Positions 1 to 8,424 of a DNA stretch of 39,004 nucleotides are shown one piece after another. The notes below the pieces were generated by a model. It made no database searches and had not been told where the DNA came from. It saw only the letters and a program-made list of their open reading frames with translations. Location: NCBI GenBank assembly GCA_947037115.1, contig CAMQTN010000025.1:1-39004 (forward strand). Reading direction: 5' to 3'. The DNA is from an uncultured Lachnospiraceae bacterium (GTDB lineage Bacteria; Bacillota; Clostridia; Lachnospirales; Lachnospiraceae). Every line of letters begins with the position of its first letter. The first letter of the stretch is position 1. The position numbers were made by a program, and so were the translations under genes.

Positions 1-44
1 ATGAGCGCTAGTCTCGTGGGCTCGGAGATGTGTATAAGAGACAG
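1..44 (+). other. Nextera adapter and i7 index left on contig end
   Basis: Positions 11-44 match, as I know it, the complete Illumina Nextera Read-2 transposase adapter, ending in the mosaic-end sequence at 26-44. Positions 3-10 (GAGCGCTA) fit an i7 index in primer orientation, and positions 1-2 (AT) fit the last bases of the P7 primer. The order P7 end, index, adapter is exactly that of a library molecule, so this is untrimmed sequencing artefact. Genomic sequence starts at base 45. Confidence 0.97.
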
Positions 45-81
45 ATTTTTATATTCTCTTTCTGTTGAGGAGCATCGCTTA

Positions 82-110
82 TTGGTATTTTTGAAAATAT
101 ATGTTACACT
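82..110 (+). promoter_or_regulatory. Sigma-A-type promoter of the first gene
   Basis: A TTGGTA -35 (82-87), a 17-base spacer and an extended -10 (TG at 102-103, TACACT at 105-110) form a good vegetative promoter. The expected transcript start falls at about base 117, which is the first ATG of the next reading frame, so either the message is leaderless or translation starts further in. Confidence 0.55.
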
Positions 111-116
111 GAAAAC

Positions 117-452
117 ATGGACGACGGAAAAGTAATATTGAAAAAAAACATCATAAAAGATTCGGATATGACGCCTCAAAAGGAGCCTGTCGCTCCGTCA
201 CTCTCGGAAGATATCAAAATGCTGGTGACAAGCATGATTCATAAAGGGAAGGAGTCTTTTACAAGAGTTTCCTTTTTGCGTGGCAATGACTGGGCGGAAG
301 GAATTGTACCGGGAGGTAAGATTGAAAAATCAGAAGGTTTTGATGCGGAGGAGATCGAGAAGCTTGAGGCTTATCTTGCAGGTGAGGAAGATATGATTTT
401 AAAGCAGGCAAAAGGGATCAATCCGCTTAGGAATCTGTTTGAATTATCTTAA
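117..452 (+). CDS. Unrecognised small hydrophilic protein
   Basis: A 111-residue reading frame that I do not recognise. It has no signal peptide, membrane segment or cysteine. The N-terminal third is lysine-rich and low in structure. From about residue 45 there is a more ordered part with a GxxxGG-like turn (IVPGGKIEK) and an acidic helix, ending in NPLRNLFEL. No ribosome site precedes ATG 117, and the predicted promoter would start the message at that ATG. ATG 168 (codon 18) is an alternative start, also without a clear ribosome site. It is followed by the MgtC-family gene 38 bases later on the same strand, so the two are probably cotranscribed. Coding status is supported by the promoter and frame length; function is unknown. 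Confidence 0.6.
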   Translation: MDDGKVILKKNIIKDSDMTPQKEPVAPSLSEDIKMLVTSMIHKGKESFTRVSFLRGNDWAEGIVPGGKIEKSEGFDAEEIEKLEAYLAGEEDMILKQAKGINPLRNLFELS

Positions 453-490
453 TATGGGATACGGATTTTGGGGAGATGACGGGGGTACAC

Positions 491-1174
491 ATGATATTCG
501 GGGATTTTTCGGGATGGACAGCGCAAAATTTGATCATACGTGTGATCGTGGCCGTGGTACTGGGCGGTATTATCGGGCTGGACCGGGGGATGAAACACCG
601 CGGTGCAGGAACCAAGACGATCACGGTGGTCTGTCTTGCATCCACTCTGGTCATGTTGACAGAGCAGTATATTCAGGTTAATTTTCCTGGACTTGCCAAC
701 ATGAACCGTCTGGCGGCACAGGTGATCAGCGGCGTCGGTTTTCTCGGCGTAGGTACGATTATCATATCGAATCATCGGGTAAAGGGCCTGACTACGGCGG
801 CCACCCTCTGGGCGAGCGCCAGCGTGGGACTGGCGGTGGGAATCGGTTTTATCGACGGCGGTGTGCTGATTACGCTGGTAATGTTGTTTTCCCTTCATGT
901 GCTTCCCTTTGTGGAGCGGTTTGCCACCAGAAAGTCCCGTTATTGTAATGTGATCATTGCTTTGGAGGAGAGTCAGTATATCCACAGGATTGTGCAGGAT
1001 CTTAATGAGGCGGATATATCCATTGATTCCATGGAAATCAGTACGCCCCGTACGAATGGCGACAGTGTGATGGTGCATCTGGTTCTTTATATGAAGAGGA
1101 TCAGAGAGAATATGGAGATTTACGAGATCATCACGAAGTCGGACAAGGTGATATCTGTGGATTTTTTGAGGTGA
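491..1174 (+). CDS. MgtC/SapB family membrane protein
   Basis: An inner-membrane protein of about 227 residues in the MgtC/SapB family, linked in other bacteria to magnesium limitation and modulation of membrane ATPase activity. The N-terminal half has four to five hydrophobic helices with the family hallmarks: a GGIIGLDRG motif after the first helix, VCLASTLVML in the next, and a GVGFLGVGTII helix followed by VKGLTTAATLWASA. The C-terminal 80 residues are soluble and resemble the ACT-like domain found in longer members. ATG 476 has a G-rich stretch touching it with no spacing, while ATG 491 has GGGGG five bases upstream, so I prefer 491. It follows the unrecognised small gene closely. The family call is firm; the physiological role here is not shown. 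Confidence 0.9.
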   Translation: MIFGDFSGWTAQNLIIRVIVAVVLGGIIGLDRGMKHRGAGTKTITVVCLASTLVMLTEQYIQVNFPGLANMNRLAAQVISGVGFLGVGTIIISNHRVKGLTTAATLWASASVGLAVGIGFIDGGVLITLVMLFSLHVLPFVERFATRKSRYCNVIIALEESQYIHRIVQDLNEADISIDSMEISTPRTNGDSVMVHLVLYMKRIRENMEIYEIITKSDKVISVDFLR

Positions 1175-1204
1175 AACAGCAGGTACGGATACTTGCTGCG
1201 CGTT

Positions 1205-1230
1205 GTTTTGTATTATAGTTTTGTATTATA
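1205..1230 (+). repeat. 13-base tandem duplication in the xth promoter region
   Basis: GTTTTGTATTATA occurs twice back to back (1205-1217 and 1218-1230). The pair creates a possible promoter, TTGTTT (1204-1209), 17 bases, TATAGA (1227-1232), ahead of exonuclease III. It could be a recent slippage duplication that alters spacing of the promoter. Confidence 0.6.
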
Positions 1231-1254
1231 GATTAAGAAAAGAGGATTTGTTAC

Positions 1255-2007
1255 ATGAAATTCATATCATGGAACGTAAACGGATTGAGAGCCTGCATGG
1301 GCAAGGGTTTTTTGGATTTTTTTAAGGAGGCGGACGCGGATATTTTCTGCCTGCAGGAGACGAAACTACAGGAGGGACAGATTGATCTGGATCTTCCCGG
1401 CTATCATCTGTACTGGAACTATGCGGAGAAAAAGGGGTATTCCGGGACGGCGGTTTTTACCAAAGAAGAACCGCTGCAGGTTACTTACGGTATCGGTATA
1501 GAGGAGCATGACCATGAGGGGCGTGTGATCACACTGGAATATTTGGATTTCTATTTTATCACAGTATACACACCCAATTCCCAGAACGAACTGGCAAGAC
1601 TTCCTTACCGTATGAAGTGGGAGGATGATTTTCTGGCTTATCTGAAAAAGCTGGAGGAGAAAAAGCCTGTTATTTTTTGTGGGGATTTGAATGTGGCACA
1701 TGAGGAAATCGATTTGAAAAACCCGAAAACGAATCATAAAAACGCCGGGTTTACCGATGAGGAGAGAGGAAAATTTACGGCTCTGATACAGGCCGGGTTT
1801 ATTGATACCTTCCGTTATTTTTATCCCGATTTAAAAGATGTTTATTCCTGGTGGTCCTATCGCTTTAAGGCACGGGAAAAGAATGCGGGTTGGCGCATTG
1901 ACTATTTTGTGGTTTCCGAGGCGCTGAAGGAGCGGCTGGAAGACGCTGTGATTTACCATGAAGTGATGGGATCGGATCACTGTCCCGTAGGATTGAAGAT
2001 TTCCTGA
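1255..2007 (+). CDS. xth: Exodeoxyribonuclease III / AP endonuclease
   Basis: A 250-residue exonuclease III (xth/exoA type) of the EEP superfamily. It nicks DNA 5' to abasic sites and trims 3' blocking groups in base excision repair. Family landmarks are complete: N7 in WNVNG, metal-binding E35 in LQETK, Y105 in VYTPN, D144 and N146 in GDLNVAHEE, and D241/H242 in the terminal SDHCP. Length is standard for the Firmicutes enzyme. ATG 1255 has AGAGGA nine to fourteen bases upstream. The last 31 bases overlap the 3' end of the convergent gene on the minus strand. It is probably expressed from its own promoter in the 80-base gap after the MgtC gene. Confidence 0.96.
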   Translation: MKFISWNVNGLRACMGKGFLDFFKEADADIFCLQETKLQEGQIDLDLPGYHLYWNYAEKKGYSGTAVFTKEEPLQVTYGIGIEEHDHEGRVITLEYLDFYFITVYTPNSQNELARLPYRMKWEDDFLAYLKKLEEKKPVIFCGDLNVAHEEIDLKNPKTNHKNAGFTDEERGKFTALIQAGFIDTFRYFYPDLKDVYSWWSYRFKAREKNAGWRIDYFVVSEALKERLEDAVIYHEVMGSDHCPVGLKIS

Positions 2008-3044
2008 ATCTTCGTCTCTACGATTTCCTGCGACAAGACTCTCATACCCTCGAGCTTTTCTTCATAATTTTCCTCGGTAAGCCGATTTTCGCCCTTGGCC
2101 AGATTATCGTAAATCCAATAGTTGATATCCTTTGAGAAGTGAATCATGTCCATATAGAGATCCAGATTCGTTATAATTTCTTTTGCGTCCTGGTAATAAT
2201 ATATTTCCACGTTATCGTAGGCAAGCAGTGCTTTCACTGCTTGTTTTTCATTGTAGATTACAGCGTCCCGTTCTCCGGTCCGAAAGGCATTATCCCACCA
2301 GAGCATGGAATAGGGCGGGAAAAAGAATTTGAAAGTGGTTTCCGGATGCTCCTCTACCATGGATGTGAGCAGGGCGATGTTTTTTTCAAGGGCGTCCCTG
2401 TTCATCGTCTCCGGCTGCATCTTTGAAACCGTTGGCTTTCTCGCATACATACCCGTCGCCAGGTCAGCGCCGAAATACTTCCATTGCGCCCAGTTGTAGG
2501 AATCTCCTTCGTCATAGTCCCCGATAAAGGAGAAAGCCAGCATATAGGGGAGCTTTTCCATCAGCACATCTTTGTTCAGGGTATATTGGTAATCATTAAA
2601 ATGGTTTTTGTCGTAGAGATACATCGGGCAGCCCGTGGAGACATAGGTAGGCTCGTCGCTGGCGGACAGGGAGGAAGGGTCTATGTTATAAAAGACATAA
2701 TTCAGATCATGCTCCTCAAAAGCAATGTCCAGCAGTACCTTCAGATCTGCGGTGGCGCCATAAGAACGGATTGCCTTGATGGTCTGGCAGTCAAACCCCT
2801 GATCGAACCAGTGGTTGTTATAATTTTCACAGACAGAAGAACCCACGATCAGCGCGTCGTAGTCAAAGTTGCGGAGCGTCCCTATGCACTGATACTCCTT
2901 GTCCGTAAGCACGGCTTTTAAGCCCGGCAGGGGTTTGTGGTACTGGTAAAAAGGATCGAAGAGAACCACCGTACCAATCACCGCTGCAAGAAGAAAAAGG
3001 GTTCTTATGAAAAAGGATCTGAGAAATTTTTGTTCTGAAATCAT
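1977..3044 (-). CDS. SGNH/AlgX-like (DHHW-type) partner of MBOAT acyltransferase
   Basis: A 355-residue membrane-anchored protein with one N-terminal helix (about residues 11-30) and a long extracytoplasmic domain. It has a likely SGNH/AlgX-type catalytic pair: the nucleophile serine in IVGSS (69-70) and the D-x-x-H pair D299/H302 in MDMIH. Proteins of this kind work with an MBOAT channel protein, passing acetyl from the MBOAT to a hydroxyl on a cell-surface polymer. The start has AGAAAGGA just upstream, and the MBOAT gene ends only 22 bases before it, so the two form an operon. The 3' end overlaps convergent xth by 31 bases. The substrate polymer is unknown; the adjacent glycan operon is the obvious candidate, by inference. 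Confidence 0.82.
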   Translation of the reverse strand: MISEQKFLRSFFIRTLFLLAAVIGTVVLFDPFYQYHKPLPGLKAVLTDKEYQCIGTLRNFDYDALIVGSSVCENYNNHWFDQGFDCQTIKAIRSYGATADLKVLLDIAFEEHDLNYVFYNIDPSSLSASDEPTYVSTGCPMYLYDKNHFNDYQYTLNKDVLMEKLPYMLAFSFIGDYDEGDSYNWAQWKYFGADLATGMYARKPTVSKMQPETMNRDALEKNIALLTSMVEEHPETTFKFFFPPYSMLWWDNAFRTGERDAVIYNEKQAVKALLAYDNVEIYYYQDAKEIITNLDLYMDMIHFSKDINYWIYDNLAKGENRLTEENYEEKLEGMRVLSQEIVETKIQEIFNPTGQ

Positions 3045-3066
3045 GGTTTCCTTTCTGCATTATCAG

Positions 3067-4608
3067 CTAAAAGTTAAAATACAAAAACGTGCTCACCTGC
3101 GACAGGGAAATCACGCACCACACGAAAAGAATACAGATACGCCAGCATCTTGCAGAGGTGAGCTCGTTATGGGTTGCGCGCTCGAAAGCGTTTTTGTGGA
3201 AGATCAAATAAAAGGCCAGAACAAACAGGGCCAGCATAACGAACAGATACAGGTAATTGGCTGCGCTTGGGGCCGCCAGTTCCAGCGCCTGCCTGAATAC
3301 GTATATTTCCGGGATATCAAGCTGGGCTGCAATCTCAAAAAGTTTGCCGTTAAAGTTTACTGACAGGAGATTTTTAAAAAGCTGTCCTGCCGCCAGCATA
3401 CTTCCGCTTCGGAAAAAAAAGAGGGACAGATTAAAGAGTGTAAAGGTAAAAAACCAACCGGCAGGCGCGGGAATGTGAAAGGGGGAAGGCCGTTTTTCCT
3501 CTCTGCCGCGGATGCCGATGATTCCCAGATTATCAAGAACCACCAGAAGTCCCTGCATGGCGCCCCATGCCACATACGTCCAGGCCGCCCCGTGCCAGAG
3601 ACCGCTTAACAGAAATACAATAAAGGTATTGAAAAGCATGCGGGATCGCCCTTTTCGGCTGCCCCCTAAGGGAATATACACATAAGTAATAAAAAACCTC
3701 GACAAGGTAATGTGCCACCGCTGCCAGAATTCCTTAATGCTGCAGGAGCGGTAGGGCGAGTCAAAATTTAAAGGCAGCTCCACATGGAACATCCTGCCCA
3801 GACCGATGGCCATATCGGAATAGCCGCTGAAATCAAAGTACAGCTCAAAGCTGTAGGCAAGAATGACAAAAATGGTAGATATGGCGTCCAGAGAGAAGGT
3901 CTGGGCGAAGCCGTAATTCGCCATCAGGCCGAAGGTGTCTGCCAGAAGTACCTTTTTGGAAAGACCCAGAACAAAAAGATAGATGCCTCTCGCAAAAGAA
4001 GCGCTGTCGAAACGGCGCCTTGCGGGATCTTCAAACTGGGGAATAATCTCTTTGTATAATACGATAGGCCCGGCAATCAACTGCGGAAAAAACGTTACAA
4101 AGGTGAGATAATTTATAAAATCATAGTGTTCACACCTGCCAAGCGCCCGGTCGATGATAAAGGACAACTGCTGAAAAGTAAAAAAACTGATTCCCAGAGG
4201 CAGCAGGATGTGTTTCAGGTTAAAATCCGCGTGAAAGGCCAGGTTCATATTTTCGATAAAGAAATCATAATATTTGAAATAAAACAGGATACCCAGATTT
4301 AAGAGCAGCCCGGCAAACAGTCCTGCCCTGTTCATTACAGGAAGAGGCGCTCTTTTTTTGGGGGCGTCTGCCGCATTCTGAGAGACAGCAGAAACTTTGG
4401 AGAGCAGAAAACTCAGGAAAAAGTTCAGTCCGATACTGCACAGGATGATAGCCAGATAACGGATATTAAAGTAGGCGTAAAACCACAGGGACATGGCGGA
4501 CAGAAAGAGGCTTGCCAGCTTATACTGCCCGAGCCGGTTAAGCCCGTACCATCCGATCAACGCGATGGGAAGAAATATAAAAATAAAAATGTAGGAATTA
4601 AATAACAT
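3067..4608 (-). CDS. MBOAT family O-acyltransferase (AlgI-like)
   Basis: A 513-residue polytopic membrane protein of the membrane-bound O-acyltransferase family, closest in style to AlgI/DltB/PatA. The start MLFNSYIFIF is typical for the family. Conserved active-site features are present: the FWQRWHITLS segment with H299 and the LSGLWHG segment with the invariant H339. It should carry acetyl groups across the membrane for O-acetylation of a surface polysaccharide, together with the SGNH-like protein encoded 22 bases downstream. It is transcribed leftward from a promoter at 4697-4725. The GAGG ribosome site is about 14 bases from ATG, longer than usual, but the N-terminus matches the family so well that this start is likely right. 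Confidence 0.93.
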   Translation of the reverse strand: MLFNSYIFIFIFLPIALIGWYGLNRLGQYKLASLFLSAMSLWFYAYFNIRYLAIILCSIGLNFFLSFLLSKVSAVSQNAADAPKKRAPLPVMNRAGLFAGLLLNLGILFYFKYYDFFIENMNLAFHADFNLKHILLPLGISFFTFQQLSFIIDRALGRCEHYDFINYLTFVTFFPQLIAGPIVLYKEIIPQFEDPARRRFDSASFARGIYLFVLGLSKKVLLADTFGLMANYGFAQTFSLDAISTIFVILAYSFELYFDFSGYSDMAIGLGRMFHVELPLNFDSPYRSCSIKEFWQRWHITLSRFFITYVYIPLGGSRKGRSRMLFNTFIVFLLSGLWHGAAWTYVAWGAMQGLLVVLDNLGIIGIRGREEKRPSPFHIPAPAGWFFTFTLFNLSLFFFRSGSMLAAGQLFKNLLSVNFNGKLFEIAAQLDIPEIYVFRQALELAAPSAANYLYLFVMLALFVLAFYLIFHKNAFERATHNELTSARCWRICILFVWCVISLSQVSTFLYFNF

Positions 4609-4690
4609 ATAATAATGGAATTCCTCTCCGAAAATACATAATTTTGTTAATACAGGTAAAAATATTACAAAGTAAAATGGTTCCTGTTTC

Positions 4691-4705
4691 TGCTATAGTA
4701 TAGCA
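4691..4705. promoter_or_regulatory. Perfect 15-base palindrome between divergent genes, containing both -10 elements
   Basis: TGCTATA-G-TATAGCA is a perfect inverted repeat. On the plus strand it gives an extended -10 (TG-C-TATAGT, 4691-4699) facing the DUF4358 lipoprotein; on the minus strand it gives TG-C-TATACT facing the MBOAT gene. The plus-strand version lacks a recognisable -35. The overlap means the two promoters cannot both be occupied at once, or that one repressor could cover both. Confidence 0.55.
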
Positions 4706-4725
4706 AATCCGGCTGAGGCTTACAA
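4697..4725 (-). promoter_or_regulatory. Minus-strand promoter of the MBOAT operon
   Basis: Read on the minus strand, TTGTAA (4725-4720) is followed after exactly 17 bases by TATACT (4702-4697), with a TG-C extension before it. The predicted start lies near 4690, giving a leader of about 80 bases before the MBOAT gene. Confidence 0.6.
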
Positions 4726-4770
4726 GTCAGGGCTCTGTCATTGCTTTGGAAAAGGAGAACGGAGGAGTAG

Positions 4771-5418
4771 ATGAAAAATAGTATGTGTAAATTAAAGATA
4801 ATCATGATGACCTGCAGCTTTTTTCTTTTATGTGGCTGCGGTGAGGAGAATATGCCGCAGGACGATCTGGTTAACGGACGAAGAGCTGCCGGGGAGCAGA
4901 TTCTGGAGGATGTGGAAGCCGGGAATTTCCCGCTTTTCTGGGAAGACGCAGACCAGGCTGATCGACAGTTTTATACATTGCCTGAGTTAGAAAAAGAGGT
5001 CAAAAATCTTCTTGGGGACAGTTACTGGCCGGAGGTCAATCTGTCCAGATCTGAGTTGGAAAAACTGACAGGAATCACAGAAGATATGTACGTAGATTTC
5101 CTGGCGGAGAGGCAGGTTCTTGACGCGCACATAGACACAATGATTATTATTCATGCGAAGGAGGATTATGTGGGCGACATCGAGCGGAATCTGGAAGCGT
5201 ATCGGAGCAATATGATAGAACAAAACAAAAATTATCCACAGAATCTGGGCAAAGCGAAGGCTTCCCGTATGGAGACCATCGATGATTATGTGTGCTTTGT
5301 GCAGTTGGGAGGAGACACCACTTCTCTGGCAGATAAGGGACAGGAAGCGGTGACGGCCCATTGCCTTGAGGAGAACGAAAGAGCCCTCTATGTACTGGAA
5401 CAGACGATTCTGCAATAA
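4771..5418 (+). CDS. DUF4358 domain lipoprotein
   Basis: A 215-residue secreted lipoprotein. The N-terminus has a basic start, a hydrophobic stretch and a lipobox LLCGC with the modified cysteine near residue 23. The C-terminal half matches my memory of DUF4358: an IIIHAKE strand, a helix with repeated charged residues, then RMETIDDYVCFVQLG. DUF4358 proteins often sit beside MBOAT and SGNH/DHHW genes in Firmicutes, as here, which suggests an accessory role in surface-polymer O-acetylation. AGGAGAACGGAGGAG precedes ATG 4771. It is divergent from the MBOAT gene and shares its promoter region. Function is not known experimentally as far as I am aware. Confidence 0.85.
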   Translation: MKNSMCKLKIIMMTCSFFLLCGCGEENMPQDDLVNGRRAAGEQILEDVEAGNFPLFWEDADQADRQFYTLPELEKEVKNLLGDSYWPEVNLSRSELEKLTGITEDMYVDFLAERQVLDAHIDTMIIIHAKEDYVGDIERNLEAYRSNMIEQNKNYPQNLGKAKASRMETIDDYVCFVQLGGDTTSLADKGQEAVTAHCLEENERALYVLEQTILQ

Positions 5419-5472
5419 GTGTGGGTTTATGAAACGCTTTCACATTTTTTTAATGTCAAAATCCCTGATTAT

Positions 5473-5481
5473 TGTTATAAT
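5473..5481 (+). promoter_or_regulatory. Consensus extended -10 upstream of the glycan operon
   Basis: TG-T-TATAAT (5473-5481) is a perfect extended -10. No good -35 sits 16-18 bases upstream. The predicted start near 5488 leaves a 60-base leader before the class II aldolase gene. It is the only convincing promoter seen ahead of the seven-gene operon. Confidence 0.6.
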
Positions 5482-5548
5482 CAAAGTAGCCTGTTGCAAT
5501 ATGCAGTGGCAGTCAACAGGAAATACACCCTATAGCGGAGGTTTCAAA

Positions 5549-6646
5549 ATGGAGAATCGTATGCAGGGTTTTATTCGGATTTCAAAATACGCGGGAATGC
5601 GAAATGATCTGGCACAGGCTGGAGGCGGCAATACCTCTGTCAAGCTGGACGACAGGGTCATGCTGGTGAAAAGTTCAGGGTTCCAGTTAGCAGACGTGAG
5701 TGAAGACAGTGGTTATACAAAGATAGATTACCGTATGATTGTGGATTATTTTCAGGAAAACGTCAGAGCGGACAGGCAGTCTGTGCCGGCAGAGGCGGAC
5801 GCTTTCACGGAAGATACCGGCAAAAAACTTCTACAGGAGGCACAGATCGAAGGGGGCCGCGCTTCCATAGAAACTTTCCTCCATGCCATTACGGGAAAGT
5901 ATACACTGCATTCCCACCCTGCACTGGTCAATATTTTGACGGCAAGGGCAGGGGGCATGGATGTGTTACATACATTGTTTCCGGAAGCGGTGCTTGTTCC
6001 CTACAGGAAACCCGGCGCGGCGCTGGCAAAAGCATATTATAAACGGTACTGCGGACAGCAGGCCCAGGGGGCAGACGGATCGGTCATCTTTCTGGAAAAC
6101 CATGGACTGGTGGTGAGTGGCGATTCGGCAGATCAGGTAATTGGCTGCACGGAGGAAATATTGCAAAAAATTGCAGATTATTTACAACTCCCCTACGAAG
6201 CCTGCCCCAATGCGACGAAGCTCTGGGATGCGTTTGCTGAAATTCCCGGACTGAAAGATAAAATTGTTTATTTATCTGAAAATAGTTTTCTGTCCCGCAA
6301 CGGTTTGGCGCAAGCAGTGTTGAAGGAGGAAAAGTGGAATCAGGCATTTTGTCCCGACTGCATAGTCTATGGGTCGAAAAGGCCATTGTTTCTGGCAGAT
6401 GATTTCAGTGCGGCGGATCTTACCGCTTTTATCAAAAAAAACGGGATTCCGGCGATGATCTGTTTTAGAGGATACTTTTATATTCTGGCAGAAAGTGTAA
6501 AAAAGGCGCAGGAAATTGAAAATGTGATGAGTTTTGCCGCGCAGGTGCAGGCGGCGAATTTGTCCCATGAGATGAACTATCTGAGCGAAGGGCAGCAGGA
6601 CGAACTTCTGAACTGGGATGCTGAAAAGTTCCGCAGACAGTTATAG
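5549..6646 (+). CDS. Class II aldolase/adducin family protein
   Basis: A 365-residue protein with an N-terminal class II aldolase domain (about residues 5-220). Likely zinc ligands are H121 and H123 in LHSHP and H185 in ENHGL; E108 in the ETFLH helix is in the usual place for the catalytic acid, and the AGGGNTS and KSSG substrate-phosphate motifs are clear. The last 140 residues form a second domain like that in long aldolase/decarboxylase proteins. The reading frame stays open 61 codons upstream, but ATG 5549 has GGAGG seven bases before it and a promoter at 5473-5481. The family splits or joins phosphorylated sugars, and some members decarboxylate. No sugar-breakdown genes are nearby; it heads an apparent glycan operon, so a biosynthetic role is inferred. 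Confidence 0.88.
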   Translation: MENRMQGFIRISKYAGMRNDLAQAGGGNTSVKLDDRVMLVKSSGFQLADVSEDSGYTKIDYRMIVDYFQENVRADRQSVPAEADAFTEDTGKKLLQEAQIEGGRASIETFLHAITGKYTLHSHPALVNILTARAGGMDVLHTLFPEAVLVPYRKPGAALAKAYYKRYCGQQAQGADGSVIFLENHGLVVSGDSADQVIGCTEEILQKIADYLQLPYEACPNATKLWDAFAEIPGLKDKIVYLSENSFLSRNGLAQAVLKEEKWNQAFCPDCIVYGSKRPLFLADDFSAADLTAFIKKNGIPAMICFRGYFYILAESVKKAQEIENVMSFAAQVQAANLSHEMNYLSEGQQDELLNWDAEKFRRQL

Positions 6647-6659
6647 GGAGATGAAAAGT

Positions 6660-8387
6660 ATGAACGTTATCATACCAATGACGGGTTACGGTTCCCGTTT
6701 TGTGGCGGCGGGCTATCGGGAGCTTAAACCATTTATCCCGGTTATGGGAAAACCGATTATTGAGTGGATTGTGAAGGGGATGTATCCCGAAGAAGTACAT
6801 ATTATTTTTGTGTGCCGGGGAGAGCACCTGCAGAAAGATCCTTCCATGAAGGAGCGGCTGCTTGCCCTTGCGCCGAAGGCGGATCTGGTGTCCATCGAGG
6901 ATTGGGTCAAGAAGGGGCCGGTCTATGATGTGCTGCGGGCATACAGAGCGCTGTGTATGGCGCAGGAGATGCGAAAATCAAATGACGCTGCTGAGGGAGT
7001 ACGGACAGGAATAAACACAGCGGCAGAAGGGTTTTGCAAAGATGACGGTTTTATCATCAATTACTGTGATTTCTTTATGAGCTGGGATTTCCATGCTTTT
7101 TCTGAGGAAGCGAAAAGACGGGGGTGCGACGGCGCGGTGCCCTGTTATACAGGATTTCATCCGAACCTTTTGCCGCAGAAAAATTTCTACGCCTCCTGCC
7201 TGACAGACGAGAAGGATCGTTTAATAGAGATCCGGGAGAAATATTCCTTTGAGAAGGATAAGACGAAGGCGAAGCATTCGCCGGGCGTTTATTATTTTAA
7301 AGACGGTGCGACCATGGAAAAGTATTGTCAGATTTTGACAGAGCATGAGGAGTGCGCCATAGGCGGGGAATATTATGCAAGCCTGCCCTATCATTTCATG
7401 GTGCGGGACGGATTACAGGTGTGGGTGCCTACAAATGTAACTTACTTTTGCCAGTGGGGGACGCCGGAAGATTTGCGGGAGTTTGTCTACTGGACGGATT
7501 TGATTGTCCGGACGTCAGGAAAGGCGGCGGCCCGAAAGGAAGCGCGCAGTCAGGATGAGTATGCAGAAGCTGGAAAACGTGCGGAGGGCAGCATATTGAT
7601 TCCTATGGCAGGCGCGGGACAGCGGTTTGCAGATGCGGGATATACAGTACATAAACCGGCGATTATGACCATTGACCGGCAGGAGGGGACACAAAAGCCC
7701 ATGGTGGTCTGCGCCACAAAGGATCTGCCCGGAGTGGCCGGGGACGGGAGTAATGTGATCTATGTGGATCGCACTTTCCATCGGGAGGATGGCGTGGAGG
7801 ACGCCATTAAAGCGCATTATAAAGAAGCGCAGTTTATCACGATTGACCGCCTTACGGAGGGACAGGCCTGTACCTGTATGCTGGCGGAATCCTGTCTGAA
7901 TCCTGAGGAGCCCCTTTTGATTGCGGGTTGTGACAACGGCATGGATATTGACAGGAAGGCGTTTGAGGAGATAAAGCAGGAGTGTGACTGTATTGTTTTT
8001 ACTTATCGGCACAATGAAGCGGTGCTTCAAAATCCAAATGCCTATGGCTGGATGATTGCCGACGGGGATGGGAATATCACAGGCACGTCAATCAAGAAGG
8101 CGATTTCCGATTCGCCTATGGAAGATCCGGCAGTGGTGGCCACTTTCTGGTTTAAGAAAGCGAAAGTTTTTTTGGAAGCCACGCAGAAAATGATTCGGGA
8201 GAACGACAGGATTAACGGAGAATTCTATGTAGACCAGACTGTGAAACATGTGTTAGACTTAGGCTACAGGGCAAAAATTTTTGATATCAACCGTTATGTG
8301 GGCTGGGGAACGCCCGCAGATTATGAGGGGTATCAGAATACATACGCCTATTTCCAGGCATTTCTTGCCCACGAAAAATTGATTTGA
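6660..8387 (+). CDS. Protein with two tandem nucleotidyltransferase domains
   Basis: About 575 residues with two GT-A-fold nucleotidyltransferase-like domains in one chain. The first starts at residue 1 (VIIPMTGYGSRF, then a KP and GKPIIEW motif); the second starts near residue 310 (ILIPMAGAGQRF, then HKPAI). Both keep the GxGxRF nucleotide loop; domain 2 also has AGCDNG, resembling a metal-binding aspartate strand. Such domains join a sugar or polyol phosphate to CTP, UTP or dTTP. Two copies may make two different activated units, or one may act as a transferase. AGGGAG lies nine bases before ATG 6660; ATG 6651 is an in-frame alternative touching the same site. The gene follows the aldolase by 13 bases, so they are cotranscribed. 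The exact substrates cannot be read from sequence. Confidence 0.82.
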   Translation: MNVIIPMTGYGSRFVAAGYRELKPFIPVMGKPIIEWIVKGMYPEEVHIIFVCRGEHLQKDPSMKERLLALAPKADLVSIEDWVKKGPVYDVLRAYRALCMAQEMRKSNDAAEGVRTGINTAAEGFCKDDGFIINYCDFFMSWDFHAFSEEAKRRGCDGAVPCYTGFHPNLLPQKNFYASCLTDEKDRLIEIREKYSFEKDKTKAKHSPGVYYFKDGATMEKYCQILTEHEECAIGGEYYASLPYHFMVRDGLQVWVPTNVTYFCQWGTPEDLREFVYWTDLIVRTSGKAAARKEARSQDEYAEAGKRAEGSILIPMAGAGQRFADAGYTVHKPAIMTIDRQEGTQKPMVVCATKDLPGVAGDGSNVIYVDRTFHREDGVEDAIKAHYKEAQFITIDRLTEGQACTCMLAESCLNPEEPLLIAGCDNGMDIDRKAFEEIKQECDCIVFTYRHNEAVLQNPNAYGWMIADGDGNITGTSIKKAISDSPMEDPAVVATFWFKKAKVFLEATQKMIRENDRINGEFYVDQTVKHVLDLGYRAKIFDINRYVGWGTPADYEGYQNTYAYFQAFLAHEKLI

Positions 8388-8424
8388 ATGGAAACAGGGG
8401 TTGCAATCGGAACAACGGAAAGAC

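Noticed and set aside
449..1078. 209-codon minus-strand frame over the MgtC gene
   Set aside because: Antisense to a well-supported family member and rich in His/Arg as expected for a mirror frame.
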